Positions 1 through 9,311 of a DNA stretch of 64,000 nucleotides are shown one piece after another (positions within the stretch are counted from its first letter, which is position 1; each line of letters begins with the position of its first letter). The DNA is from Chloroflexota bacterium (GTDB lineage Bacteria; Chloroflexota; Anaerolineae; Aggregatilineales; Phototrophicaceae): contig JAPOXG010000025.1 in NCBI GenBank assembly GCA_026707225.1, positions 62,001 to 126,000 on the forward strand, given 5' to 3'. The notes under the pieces were generated by a model that was not told the DNA's origin, did no database searches, and saw only the letters and a list, made by a program, of their open reading frames with translations. Made by a program: the position numbers and the translations under genes.

Positions 1-1197
1 ACTTTGATGCGTACAATCGGAACCGACAACCGTGCCCGCGCCAATCGAAAAGCCCGGCGGGATGCGCGCGTTCTTGCCGATGCTGGTGATCTTGAGGTCG
101 CCCATGTCCTGCCAGGAGCCGACGCGCGCCTCCTTGCCAATGACGGCGATCTTGTCCACTAAAGCCCGTTCGACGCGGGCGCCGGCCTCGATGTAGGCGT
201 CATTCAAAATCACTGACTCGCGAATGACCGCCCCGGGACCAATGAAGACGCCCGGCGACAAGATTGAACGCTCGATGACCGCGCCCGCGCCGATCACCGA
301 GCCATCGGTAATCATGCTGTCGACGATGTTGGTATCCGCGCCAATGCGCACCGGCGGCCGTTCTTCGCTGCGCGTATGGATCACCCAGGTGCGGTCGTTA
401 AGGTTCAAGGACGGCGGCCGCGATAGCAGGTCCATATGCGCTTCCCAATAGGCATCTACCGTGCCAACGTCAATCCAGTAGCCGCCATAGGGATAAGCAA
501 AAATATTCATCTTGTCCGCGACCATTTTCGGCAGAATATTTTTGCCGAAGTCATTCTCCGAATCCGGATCGGTTTGGTCTTCCATCAGTACGCGTTCCAG
601 GACATCGTAATCAAAAACGTAAACGCCCATGTTCGCCAGATTGCCCGGCGGCGTCGCCGGCTTTTCGACGAACCCGGTGACGCGATAATCGCTGTCCGTA
701 TCTACAATGCCGAAGCGACTCGCCTCATCCAGCGGCACCCGAATGGTGCAGACGGTGGCGGCCGCGCCCTTGTCGCGATGATATTGCACCAGCATGTCGT
801 AATCCATCTCGTAGATATGATCGCCGGAGAGGATGAGCACATACTCGGGCCTGCCCTGTCGAACGAAGTTGAGATTCTGTGTGACAGCGTCAGCCGTCCC
901 CGCGTACCAGTCGGTATCAAAACTACCCTGATAAGGCTGCAGCATACGCACGCCGCCGGTGAAGGAGCGATCCAGATCCCAAGGGCGCCCTTTGCCAATA
1001 TGATCATTTAGGCTGTGCGGACGGTATTGGGTCAAAACCAGCACGTCAAAGACATTGGAGTTGACGCAATTGCTGAGCGCGAAATCAATAATGCGATACT
1101 TTCCGCCAAAGGGCACAGCCGGCTTGGCGCGCTTGATCGTCAGCACGCCCAGTCGCGTCCCTTTGCCGCCCGCGAGGATCACTGCCTTAATCTTCAC
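1..1197 (-). CDS. glgC: Glucose-1-phosphate adenylyltransferase, 3' end cut by window edge
   Basis: Makes ADP-glucose from ATP and glucose-1-phosphate, the activated sugar for glycogen synthesis. The ORF track misses it because it runs off the window, but reading from a GTG at 1197 gives 399 uninterrupted codons. The nucleotidyltransferase loop AGGKGTRL is at residues 9-16, followed by [19 protein letters not shown], typical of GlgC. The C-terminal part shows left-handed beta-helix repeats ([20 protein letters not shown]). An AGGAG lies 6 nt before the GTG. It follows glgA by 76 bp on the same strand, so a glgA-glgC operon is likely. Usual GlgC length is slightly over 400 residues, so only the last part is missing. 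Confidence 0.93.
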   Translation of the reverse strand, partial: MKIKAVILAGGKGTRLGVLTIKRAKPAVPFGGKYRIIDFALSNCVNSNVFDVLVLTQYRPHSLNDHIGKGRPWDLDRSFTGGVRMLQPYQGSFDTDWYAGTADAVTQNLNFVRQGRPEYVLILSGDHIYEMDYDMLVQYHRDKGAAATVCTIRVPLDEASRFGIVDTDSDYRVTGFVEKPATPPGNLANMGVYVFDYDVLERVLMEDQTDPDSENDFGKNILPKMVADKMNIFAYPYGGYWIDVGTVDAYWEAHMDLLSRPPSLNLNDRTWVIHTRSEERPPVRIGADTNIVDSMITDGSVIGAGAVIERSILSPGVFIGPGAVIRESVILNDAYIEAGARVERALVDKIAVIGKEARVGSWQDMGDLKITSIGKNARIPPGFSIGAGTVVGSDCTHQS

Positions 1198-1273
1198 CGC
1201 CCGCTCCTGATATCACTCTGCCACTCCTGTATTGAACGAATCACGCTGCTCAAGATCGGACTGCCGATTGCCG

Positions 1274-2734
1274 TCAGTTCGAGCGCGCTTTGGCCAGGGC
1301 ATCCTCATAAAGCGCAATATACTCGCCCGCGCTCTTCGTCCAACTGAAATCAGCCCGCATGCCGCGCTCCTGCATCCGCCGCCAGGCAGCGGGCCGCCCT
1401 TCATACACGTCCAGAGCCCATTCCAAGGCGCCTTCCACCGCCTCCGATTCCTGCCAGTGGAAGACGAAACCGGTGCCAACATCGGCATTCGCGTTGTCAT
1501 AATTGACGACCGTGTCAGCCAATCCGCCCGTTTCGCGCACCAATGGCAGCGCGCCATAACGCATCGCCACCATCTGACCCAAGCCACAGGGCTCAAAGTG
1601 GCTCGGCATCAAAAAGATATCACAGCCGGCATAGATTTGCTGAGCCAGCGCCGCATCGAATTGCAGGAAGGCGCTGGCTTTGTCGCCGAAGTCTTGGTCA
1701 AGCTGCCAGAAATCATACTCCAGTTGGGCTTCCCCCGTGCCCAGGACGACCAACTGCATATCGCGCCGCGCTAAGGTATTTCGCAATGCCGACAGCGCGA
1801 GATCATATCCCTTCTGCGCCGTCAGCCTGCTCACGATACCGACCAATGGAACGTCCGACAACAATGGCAAGCGACATAAGGACTGTAAATGTCGTTTGTT
1901 AAGCGGACGCAAACTTTCAAAATTGTCCGCGTTGAACTTCGCCACCAACGTCGGATCGCTTTCCGGATCCCATTTTCCCAGATCCAACCCGTTGAGGATG
2001 CCGCGCAAATCATCGGCGCGTTTGCTGATCAACGGCGCCAGCTCGTAGCCGGCGTAGGGATATTGTATCTCCACCGCATAGCGCGGGCTGACCGTCGACA
2101 CCATGTCGCTGTATGCAATGCCGATGCCGAGCAGATTGTCGGTCAAGCCGAACTGCATCAAATCAGGATGATGGCGGCCGTGAATCCCAGCCTGCCACAA
2201 GAAACCGCCCGCGTCTTTGCCTTGGTAGGCAATATTATGAATGCTGATCACCGTCGCCAGCTCGCGCCAGCGGTCGTCGCCATGTTCACGCGCCAAAAAG
2301 GGCAGCAAGCTCGTATGCCAGTCGTTGACATGCAGGACATCGGGAAACCAGCCTGCGCGTTCATCCAACCGCGACAGCGCCGCCATCAGCGCTTGATTGA
2401 GATAGATGAAGCGTTCCATATCCCAATCCCAATGGCTGTAAACATCGCCCTCTATACCGAAGAACGGCGGCGACTGAAGCAGATAGAACGGGATGCCATC
2501 GACTTGGCAATGAAAAAGTTTGACCTCGTTGGACCCCAGGCGATGGTGAATATCGAAGCTGAGCAGCGACTCGATACCGTTTGCGCTGTGGTCGATGAAT
2601 CCGTACCCGGGAATGATGACGCGGGCGTCCAGGCTCTGTCGACGCAAGGCGGCGGGCAGCGAACCAGCGACATCGGCCAAACCGCCAACTTTGGCTAAAG
2701 GCGCCGCCTCAGCGCTCGTAATCAAGACTCGCAT
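1274..2734 (-). CDS. glgA: Glycogen synthase (ADP-glucose dependent, GT5)
   Basis: Transfers glucose from ADP-glucose to the growing alpha-1,4-glucan. The N terminus carries the K-V-G-G-L ADP-glucose binding motif at residues 15-19, and the C-terminal Rossmann domain has the SHFEPCGLGQMVAMRYGA signature and an ETGGLADTV segment. At 486 residues it has normal GT5 length. The track starts at a TTG one codon upstream; the ATG at 2734 (MRVLITSAEAAP) is the family-like start. Genes glgA and glgC run in the same direction, giving a compact glycogen module. The upstream region is shared with the divergent LysM gene. Confidence 0.95.
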   Translation of the reverse strand: MRVLITSAEAAPLAKVGGLADVAGSLPAALRRQSLDARVIIPGYGFIDHSANGIESLLSFDIHHRLGSNEVKLFHCQVDGIPFYLLQSPPFFGIEGDVYSHWDWDMERFIYLNQALMAALSRLDERAGWFPDVLHVNDWHTSLLPFLAREHGDDRWRELATVISIHNIAYQGKDAGGFLWQAGIHGRHHPDLMQFGLTDNLLGIGIAYSDMVSTVSPRYAVEIQYPYAGYELAPLISKRADDLRGILNGLDLGKWDPESDPTLVAKFNADNFESLRPLNKRHLQSLCRLPLLSDVPLVGIVSRLTAQKGYDLALSALRNTLARRDMQLVVLGTGEAQLEYDFWQLDQDFGDKASAFLQFDAALAQQIYAGCDIFLMPSHFEPCGLGQMVAMRYGALPLVRETGGLADTVVNYDNANADVGTGFVFHWQESEAVEGALEWALDVYEGRPAAWRRMQERGMRADFSWTKSAGEYIALYEDALAKARSN

Positions 2735-2822
2735 CAAAAGTCATCAATCTCAAATCATGCCCGCTAAAGCGCGATTGTAGCCGAACACTGGCTCATTACA
2801 AGCAATCAATTGCGCAGAAGAA

Positions 2823-2851
2823 TTGCCAGCCTAGTACGCCTGTGCTAGGAT
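2823..2851 (+). promoter_or_regulatory. Candidate sigma-70 type promoter for the LysM/LTD gene
   Basis: TTGCCA at 2823-2828 and TAGGAT at 2846-2851 are separated by exactly 17 bp, about 35 bp before the ATG at 2886. Box matches are 5/6 and 4/6. This is a pattern call only. Confidence 0.4.
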
Positions 2852-2885
2852 TCCAATCAGGCAGCCCGACCGAATAGGCAGGCTT

Positions 2886-3830
2886 ATGATCGAACCATCC
2901 AGCGCATCGCGGCGCAAAAATATCCTCCCCCAGCTCGTATTTCTCGCTCTGACCTTTCTGGCAGCGGCCAGCGGCGCCTACCTCGCGCTGAAATTTATCG
3001 GCGCCGAATCAGATCAGACGGATGTTCCCGAAATCATCACAGTCGAAATTGTCATCACGGTCACGCCGCTGCCGCCCAAGCTCGTTACCGTCTTGCCAAC
3101 CGGCGCCCAACCGGCGCAGGTGGACCTGCCCCTGAGCCTCGCCGAAGAAGCCGCGACCGAGGCCGCCGCCACCATTGACGCCGATGACCTGGGGGCGCGG
3201 CCCGTTGTGCTTAGCACACCCACTATTTCGAGAGCTGGCGCGCCCATACAAGCGCAAAATTGCATCTATCACAGCGTGCTCAGCGGCGACACGCCCTACG
3301 GCGTCGCCTTGCGTTATGGCGCAGACTTTCAAGAGCTACTCGACGTCAACGATTTGACGCTTGAAACATCGCAGCATCTTCAGATTGGCGACATCCTGGT
3401 GGTGCCGCTGGAAGGCTGCCTCGACGAATCCGCTCAGAGTGATTCGCCAGCCCAAGATTCGGGCCGGGCTCAGGCGCCCGCGGCCGAAGCCACCAGTACG
3501 CCGGTGTACGCGCAATTGGAAATCGTCGCCGTCGAGGGCTTGGGTGATATTACCGCGGAGGGCATCCGCCTGCGCAATGCCGGCGATCGCGTTGATATGA
3601 GCAACTGGACGCTATCCGACGAAGATGGCAACCGTTTCACCTTTCCGGTTTCGATGCTCTTCCCACAAGGCGAAGTGGTCATCTATACTCGCAGCGGAAC
3701 TAGCACCGGCGACGCGCGCTTTTGGGGAAGAGACACGAGCGTATGGGAAGCCGGCGAGACGCTCACATTAAGCGACGAACTGGGCCGCGCCTTGCAGACC
3801 TTGCGGATCCCAGCCGCCGCCGACGAATAG
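2886..3830 (+). CDS. Membrane-anchored protein with LysM and lamin-tail domains
   Basis: An exported protein likely held at the membrane. A positively charged N terminus precedes one hydrophobic segment (residues 14-38), then a Thr/Pro/Ala-rich linker, a LysM domain (about 127-175, with the SGDTPYGVALRYG and LQIGDILVVP signatures) and a lamin-tail type domain (about 206-310: IRLRNAGDRVDMSNWTLSD, FPQGEVVIYT). LysM commonly binds glycans such as peptidoglycan; lamin-tail domains are beta-sandwich modules of unclear function in bacteria. The linker style resembles Chloroflexota surface proteins. The role is inferred to be wall or surface attachment. Confidence 0.75.
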   Translation: MIEPSSASRRKNILPQLVFLALTFLAAASGAYLALKFIGAESDQTDVPEIITVEIVITVTPLPPKLVTVLPTGAQPAQVDLPLSLAEEAATEAAATIDADDLGARPVVLSTPTISRAGAPIQAQNCIYHSVLSGDTPYGVALRYGADFQELLDVNDLTLETSQHLQIGDILVVPLEGCLDESAQSDSPAQDSGRAQAPAAEATSTPVYAQLEIVAVEGLGDITAEGIRLRNAGDRVDMSNWTLSDEDGNRFTFPVSMLFPQGEVVIYTRSGTSTGDARFWGRDTSVWEAGETLTLSDELGRALQTLRIPAAADE

Positions 3831-3865
3831 CGCCGAAATCGGTGCCTGGAACGAAAGAAGGACAA

Positions 3866-4330
3866 ATGAAAAAGTGGGAACGCATCGTTGATCGGCTTAT
3901 CTCGGATGCCATCGGTGATGGCGACGTGTCGCAATTGGCAGGCGCCGGCAAGAGACTGCCGACTAAAGACGAGAGCCACACGCCGAGAGAATGGCGCGCG
4001 GCCTTCAAGATGATGGATGATCACAATGTGCTGCCGGAGTGGATCGCCGCAGGGGCGCGGCTGGATCAAGCGGAAGCGGCGCTGCGCAAGCAGATTAACT
4101 CGCGCGCTCAACAACATCGCCGGAAGCTGGCTCGCGCTGAAACGACATCTCAAGCCGAGGCCGCAGTCGAATCAGATTGGACTCGCTATCGGGGACGATT
4201 CCTCGAGCGCGTCAAGAGCTACAATCGCGAAGCGCTGGTATACAATCTCTCGCTGCCCAGAGGCATCCCGCACCGGCAAATCCTGCGAGGCGAGGCGCTA
4301 ATTGAGCAGGCCTTGCAACGCGATAGTTAG
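3866..4330 (+). CDS. DUF1992 (DnaJ subfamily C member 28-like) protein
   Basis: 154 residues of a conserved family with no firm function, named after a domain in eukaryotic DNAJC28. The family-like start MKKWERIVDRLISDAIGDG fits an ATG at 3866 with AGAAGGA about 5 nt before it; the track start at 3722 lies inside the upstream gene. The conserved block with the RE-W internal motif and NVLPEWI is present, then a charged helical region and an SLPRGIPHRQ segment. No J domain, signal peptide or membrane segment is seen. It follows the LysM gene by 35 bp and may be co-transcribed. Confidence 0.75.
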   Translation: MKKWERIVDRLISDAIGDGDVSQLAGAGKRLPTKDESHTPREWRAAFKMMDDHNVLPEWIAAGARLDQAEAALRKQINSRAQQHRRKLARAETTSQAEAAVESDWTRYRGRFLERVKSYNREALVYNLSLPRGIPHRQILRGEALIEQALQRDS

Positions 4331-4348
4331 AAGGCGCTAGCCCGACCG

Positions 4349-4531
4349 CTAGGCGCTCTCCGGCTGATCAGCCTCTTCAGTCTTGCCCTTGGCGCCTTCC
4401 TGCAAGCCCTTGCGGAAATTCGCCACCGCCGAGCCCAACTCGCCACCAATGCGCGAAACGCGGCCGACGCCAAACAGCAATACAACGATGATCAGAACGA
4501 TAAACAATTCAGTTGGTCCCAGATTCGGCAT
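4349..4531 (-). CDS. tatA: Sec-independent translocase subunit TatA/E
   Basis: A 60-residue protein with the TatA layout: short periplasmic N terminus (MPNLGPTEL), one hydrophobic helix (FIVLIIVVLLFGVGR), the F-G-x-G-R hinge, then an amphipathic helix (GGELGSAVANFRKGL) and a charged tail. TatA oligomers form the translocation path for folded twin-arginine proteins. No tatC or tatB is in the window. A GGGAGAATTGGA stretch lies upstream of the ATG. It is convergent with the DUF1992 gene. Confidence 0.92.
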   Translation of the reverse strand: MPNLGPTELFIVLIIVVLLFGVGRVSRIGGELGSAVANFRKGLQEGAKGKTEEADQPESA

Positions 4532-4704
4532 AGTATTCCAATTCTCCCGCTCTTCAAATTCAGGGTCATTATAACACGCTTTGCCAAATTATCGAGAGTC
4601 CGCTGTCCCAGGCCGGATGAGGCCAGCCTAGGCGCGGCATTTCCCCCGGTAGCGGCGCAAAGTGAGAATTCGCGGACAATGCTATACTCGACGGAAGCGG
4701 CTCC

Positions 4705-6570
4705 GTGAGCAGATTGCAGTACATGAAGAATAACGTGGGTCTGGCAAGCATACCGCTATTCGCAAATCTGAGCCCGTCGCAGCTCGACTTGATTGCTGCC
4801 GCGCTGGAGAGACGCGCCTATCGCGCCGGCGAAGACATATTCCTGCAGGGCAGCGCCGCCGACAGCATGATCATCGTTGAGTCCGGCGAAGCGGTGCTTT
4901 TCCGCAGCGACTCTGACGGCAGCCAGCAGGCATTGGCGACCATCACTGCTGGCGAAAGCATCAATCAGGAAGCCCTGTTCAAAGACAGCGTGCAATCCGC
5001 CACCATGCGCGCGGCCCAGCCCCTCATTGCGCTCAAGTTGACCCGGGCCAGCTTCACCCGCCTGCTTGAGCAGCAGCCTGAGCTGGGCGCGGCATTCGGC
5101 CTCGGCCGGGTACGAGAGCAGGCGCAAATCAGCCCCCAATTTGCCGAACAGCGCGAAGATGAAGAGATACTGATCCAGACACGGCGCCACTGGTGGTCCT
5201 TTCTGCGCAGCGCTTGGCTGCCCTTGCTGTTCATGCTCGCCATGTGGGGCGGCGCCATTTTGCTTGAGATCCAGGTTTTATCCCTCGTTCTGCTTGTGCT
5301 GTCGGTCCTGCTGCCGGGCGCCGCGTTGGCTTACTTCTATCTGGAATGGCGCAATGACGCCGTGATCGTAACCGACCAGCGGATCATTCGCATCAACCGA
5401 ACTATCTTGTCGATGGTTCGACAAGTGACGCAGGTTGGCTTGGAAAGCGTCCACGAGATCAATTTCGAGTTTCCCTCTTACGATCCCTTCGCCCGTCTGT
5501 TTCGCTATGGCAAGGTTCTCGTCAAGACGGCCGGCGCGCAGGGCAATCTGGAACTGGATTTCATGCCGAATCCAGAACAATATCAAAAACTGATAATTGA
5601 AGACCGGGCATATTTTGAAAGCCGCCAAGCGCAAAGGCATCACAAAATCGTGCGCGCCGAATTGCAGCGCTGGCTGGCAGGCGACAATGAGGACGCGGCT
5701 GCCGCTGCGAGTTTCGCAGACAGCGATGAAGCGCCGAAGCCGATCGCCGGCGCCAATGGTTTTCTCAGTTCGCGCATCGAGATGAGCAACGGAGACATCG
5801 TCTATCGCAAGCATTTGAGCGTCTGGGCGCAGCATACCTTCATCCCGCTGGCGATTATCCTCGTCGCGCTGGCGTCCTTGGCGCTAAGCCTGGCTCTCAT
5901 CAGTCCAGACTTGCGCATCATCACCATGCCTGTCGGCCTCGCCGCGCTGCTGATCGGCTGCCTCGCCTTCTACTGGATGGATTGGGACTGGCGCAACGAT
6001 CTCTACATCATCTCGGATGACACCATTACGCTAGTGCACAAGCGCCCCTTCTTCTTGCAGAGCCTGCGCGACCAAATCCTGGTCGAGCGCATCGACAATG
6101 TGGAGTCGATGACGCGCGGCATCCTGGCGGCATTGCTGAAATATGGCGATGTGCGCATGTCGCTGGTGGGCGCAGATGAACCCAAGATGTTTCACCGCGT
6201 ATCGAAGCCGCAGGAAATCCAGCAGGAAATCTCTCGCCGTCAACATCAGAAAGCCGAGCGCCGCGCAAGATACGACGCCATGCAGCAGCGGCAGATTCTG
6301 GGCGAATATCTGAATACGGTGAATGGGGGCAGCGCGCCAAATGCGACCGAGGCCGCATTGCCGAGCGAAAATTCATTTGCTAGCCAGCCGTTTGCCCCGG
6401 AGGACGGGGCAATACGCCCGGCCGCCAATCCCGACAGAAATCGTCCGCCGCGGCTGCCGCGCAAGATCATGCCAGCGGCGCCCCGCGCCTCTCATGCCCC
6501 CCAAGACATCGAGAGATCGACAAGCCGCCGCCCGCGCCGTTTTCGTTCGGACAGGAGCGATCCGGCGTAA
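4705..6570 (+). CDS. Membrane protein with cyclic-nucleotide-binding domain and two bacterial PH domains
   Basis: Residues about 15-130 form a cNMP-binding beta-roll (IPLFANLSPSQLDLI, then AGEDIFLQGSAADSMIIVESGEAVLF). Two membrane-helix pairs (about 165-213 and 375-425) are each followed by a YdbT/DUF304-type PH domain (DAVIVTDQRIIRINRTILS; DLYIISDDTITLVHKRPFF). The tail is Pro/Arg/Ser-rich and probably disordered. The duplicated TM-PH unit suggests a membrane sensor or scaffold responding to a nucleotide; the ligand is unknown. Start is the GTG at 4705 with GGAAG upstream; an ATG at 4723 is possible. Confidence 0.75.
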   Translation: MSRLQYMKNNVGLASIPLFANLSPSQLDLIAAALERRAYRAGEDIFLQGSAADSMIIVESGEAVLFRSDSDGSQQALATITAGESINQEALFKDSVQSATMRAAQPLIALKLTRASFTRLLEQQPELGAAFGLGRVREQAQISPQFAEQREDEEILIQTRRHWWSFLRSAWLPLLFMLAMWGGAILLEIQVLSLVLLVLSVLLPGAALAYFYLEWRNDAVIVTDQRIIRINRTILSMVRQVTQVGLESVHEINFEFPSYDPFARLFRYGKVLVKTAGAQGNLELDFMPNPEQYQKLIIEDRAYFESRQAQRHHKIVRAELQRWLAGDNEDAAAAASFADSDEAPKPIAGANGFLSSRIEMSNGDIVYRKHLSVWAQHTFIPLAIILVALASLALSLALISPDLRIITMPVGLAALLIGCLAFYWMDWDWRNDLYIISDDTITLVHKRPFFLQSLRDQILVERIDNVESMTRGILAALLKYGDVRMSLVGADEPKMFHRVSKPQEIQQEISRRQHQKAERRARYDAMQQRQILGEYLNTVNGGSAPNATEAALPSENSFASQPFAPEDGAIRPAANPDRNRPPRLPRKIMPAAPRASHAPQDIERSTSRRPRRFRSDRSDPA

Positions 6571-6598
6571 ACAGGATTCGCCTGAAGGCGAGACTGTC

Positions 6599-7615
6599 TT
6601 ATAAATCGTGTCGCATGTGCCAGAGCTCGCGGTTGACCGTGAACCCATGGCGCTTGAAGAGATCGTTTGCGCTGGCGTCGTCCTGCGGATGCTCGAAGTG
6701 GATTGTTGAACGCTCGTTGCGGCTCACGACATAATCGAGCAATGCTTCCGTATAGGCATGATGATCGAGTTGCGGCGAGACAAATAGCCAGCCGCGAACG
6801 CTGCTGAAGCCCATAGCATGCTCCAACCAGCATGAGGCCAGGATTGCCTGGCTCGTCTCATCACGGATGACCAGCCGTTCCGCGCCGCTCAGTGAAATCA
6901 ATCTGAGCAGCCGCTTCCACCAGGGACGGTAAAACACTGAGCGGTGCGCCGGCTTTAGCCAGCCGATGCCGCCCCGCCTGTTTGGGCGCGCCGATCGGGC
7001 CAGGGCGAGCTCCGCCGCCCACTCGTTCCCATTCAATCGCGCGATTGGGAAACTGGGCGCCGCCGCAGCCGCCGAACCAGCAAAACCGCTGCGGCGCCAA
7101 ATACGCCAGGCTCGTTCATAAATGAAACCATGCCGCTCGTAGAGCCGCTGCGCCGCTACATTTTCGTAGTTCACCTGCAATATGACGCGGACGCCGGCCC
7201 GACGGCGGATCATATCGAGGCAGGCTTCGACCAAGCGGCCGGCGATGCCGCGCCGTCGATAATCCGGATGGACGGCGACATTCGCCAGAATCCAGGTTTC
7301 GCCCATCTCCTTCGGGTACTGCGCCGGATAAAGCGAGACGTTGCCGACGAGCATGCCATCTAGGACGTAAACGAAGCCCAGGCTGATGCCCAAGGCCAGA
7401 TCGTTCAGCCGCGCAATCAGATTGAGCCCGTATCCCAGGTGGCTAAGAGTGCGCATTTCACGGATGGCGGAGCGTCCCGCGCCATCCATCGAATCGGCGA
7501 ACACCAACTCGATCAAATCCGCTAGCGCCCGCAGATCTGTGCGCAGATTGACGGGGCGCAGGCCACCGTCCGCGGCCGCCGGCGACGCCATCGGCTTGAC
7601 GCTGATTCCAGTCAA
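6599..7615 (-). CDS. GNAT-family N-acetyltransferase
   Basis: A 338-residue acetyltransferase. The GNAT core lies in the first half: strands around GMLVGNVSLYP and TWILANVAVHPDYRRRGIAGRL, containing the R-R-x-x-G-I-A acetyl-CoA loop, then NYENVAAQRLYERHGF. The second half (about 200-338) is a weaker module with FKRHGFTVNRELW near the end, perhaps a degenerate second GNAT fold. The substrate cannot be inferred. The track start is TTG at 7615; an ATG at 7591 is the alternative. Confidence 0.75.
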   Translation of the reverse strand: MTGISVKPMASPAAADGGLRPVNLRTDLRALADLIELVFADSMDGAGRSAIREMRTLSHLGYGLNLIARLNDLALGISLGFVYVLDGMLVGNVSLYPAQYPKEMGETWILANVAVHPDYRRRGIAGRLVEACLDMIRRRAGVRVILQVNYENVAAQRLYERHGFIYERAWRIWRRSGFAGSAAAAAPSFPIARLNGNEWAAELALARSARPNRRGGIGWLKPAHRSVFYRPWWKRLLRLISLSGAERLVIRDETSQAILASCWLEHAMGFSSVRGWLFVSPQLDHHAYTEALLDYVVSRNERSTIHFEHPQDDASANDLFKRHGFTVNRELWHMRHDL

Positions 7616-7862
7616 GTTCTAGGGTTCCCGCTCCAAGTTGCTGCTACGTCCGAGCAGTTCTTACAAGCCTAATCCCTAGGCTATCCCCTGTCAAGCAGGC
7701 TGCGGCGAAGCTGGCAAGCAGCGACTGGGGAGCAGCGCGGCGAGAGCCCGCCAACTACAATTGCAGATCGACGCATTGTGCTTTACGCTATGATAGCGGG
7801 AAGAGCCGGACTTGTTCATCTATCAGCGTGGGCGCAAAGCAGCGACGCGCAGGAGAGTCTGA

Positions 7863-9290
7863 ATGTCCTATAAACCTATCGGCGGCAGGCGCCAGCGCAG
7901 CGCCGCCTGGCAATGGGCGCTGATTGGCTTCATTCCGGGTCTGTTCTGCGGCTTGGGCGTCATGATCGCGGTCATGCTGGAGGGTTCGCTGCCAGCCTAT
8001 TTTCTGCCCACGTCGGAACCCGAAGTGGTGACCACGGTGGTGCACGTTGTCATGACCGCCACCGAAGATGCCAGCCTTCCCACAGCCACTCCGCTGGCGC
8101 AGTTCATCGTGGTCACGGCAACACCAGATCCGGCCTCCGCGGGCGGCGAAAGACCGGCGCAACAGACCGAGGCGGGATCCGCCGGCGACGTCGTTTCCGT
8201 GCCGGTGCAGGCGACGCCGATACCCACCGATGTCCCGGCAATTGTCACGCCTCCGACGCAAGCGCCCAGCAGCGATATCCCGGAGTTGCTGAAAGTCATT
8301 CGCAGTCTGACGGTAACGATTCCGAGTGGCGTCTTCGTAATGGGCACGACGCCGGGCGAAGTCACCGAAGCCGTGCGCCAATGCGTCACGCGCGACACCG
8401 GCGCCTGTAAAGCGAGCTACGCGCAAGACTCCTTCCCGGCGCACCAGGTTACTGTCGACGCCTTTTTGATGGAAAGCACGGAGGTGACATTTGAACAGTA
8501 CGTGGCTTTTTTAAATATTCGCGGACCCGACGCGCATGTAAATCGCTGCGCCGGCTTCCCCTGTATTCAAACGCAAAACGAGAGCCGCAACGCCCCGATC
8601 ATATTTGATGGCGCGACTTATACCATCGGCGCCGGTCTGGCGCAGCATCCAGTCTATGGCGTCACCTGGTACGGCGCCCGCGAATACTGCGAGGCGGTGG
8701 GACGCCGCTTGCCGACGGAAGCCGAATGGGAGCGAGCCGCCCGCGCCGACGACGGACGCATTTATCCCTGGGGCAATACATGGGACAACGCCTTAGCCAA
8801 GACCCGCTTGCCCCGGGACGCCCCGCCCGGCTCGTTGCAAGTGGGCAGCCTGCCGTTGGGGGCGAGCGTCTACGGCGTCTACGACATGGCAGGCAATGTC
8901 GCCGAATGGATCAGCGACTATTACAGCGAACGCCATTACGAGCAGCAAGCGAGAGCGGGCAACGCTATCAACCCGACCGGCCCAATAAATGGACAGCAGA
9001 AGGTGCTGCGCGGCGGCTCCTGGAACGGCCTGCCCTTCTTCAGCCGTACCGTTCACCGTCAATTCGCGCGCCCCGACGAGTTTCTGCGTTGGATTGGTTT
9101 CCGCTGCGTCGAAGACCCGCCGAACGAAGATGTGATCGGCTCGGCCGACTTGAACCCGGCGAACTTGGGCGTCGACGTGCCGCCCGCCCCACCGGAGAAC
9201 ACGGCGATACCCAACGCGCAGCCAACCTTGCCGCCGCCGCCAGAAGTAAATCAAGCCGATGACTCCAGCGCTGAAAATTCTTCCGGCTAG
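7863..9290 (+). CDS. Membrane-anchored formylglycine-generating-enzyme (FGE/SUMF1) fold protein
   Basis: One TM segment (about 17-45), a long Thr/Pro-rich linker, then an FGE-sulfatase domain (about 145-415): GVFVMGTTPGE, HQVTVDAFLMESTEVTFEQYV, GRRLPTEAEWERAARADDG, YPWGNTWD, YDMAGNVAEWISDYY, KVLRGGSWN and GFRC. The fold includes sulfatase-modifying oxygenases, ergothioneine-type enzymes and many non-catalytic sensor modules. The canonical FGE copper-binding Cys pair is not evident, so an enzymatic role is not supported. An AGGAG precedes the ATG. It is followed 21 bp later by the PfkB gene. Confidence 0.82.
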   Translation: MSYKPIGGRRQRSAAWQWALIGFIPGLFCGLGVMIAVMLEGSLPAYFLPTSEPEVVTTVVHVVMTATEDASLPTATPLAQFIVVTATPDPASAGGERPAQQTEAGSAGDVVSVPVQATPIPTDVPAIVTPPTQAPSSDIPELLKVIRSLTVTIPSGVFVMGTTPGEVTEAVRQCVTRDTGACKASYAQDSFPAHQVTVDAFLMESTEVTFEQYVAFLNIRGPDAHVNRCAGFPCIQTQNESRNAPIIFDGATYTIGAGLAQHPVYGVTWYGAREYCEAVGRRLPTEAEWERAARADDGRIYPWGNTWDNALAKTRLPRDAPPGSLQVGSLPLGASVYGVYDMAGNVAEWISDYYSERHYEQQARAGNAINPTGPINGQQKVLRGGSWNGLPFFSRTVHRQFARPDEFLRWIGFRCVEDPPNEDVIGSADLNPANLGVDVPPAPPENTAIPNAQPTLPPPPEVNQADDSSAENSSG

Positions 9291-9311
9291 TCGAACGCAA
9301 GGAGCGCAAAC

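Noticed and set aside
436-1011. 191-residue plus-strand ORF
   Set aside because: Antisense to glgC, whose frame is continuous through the region.
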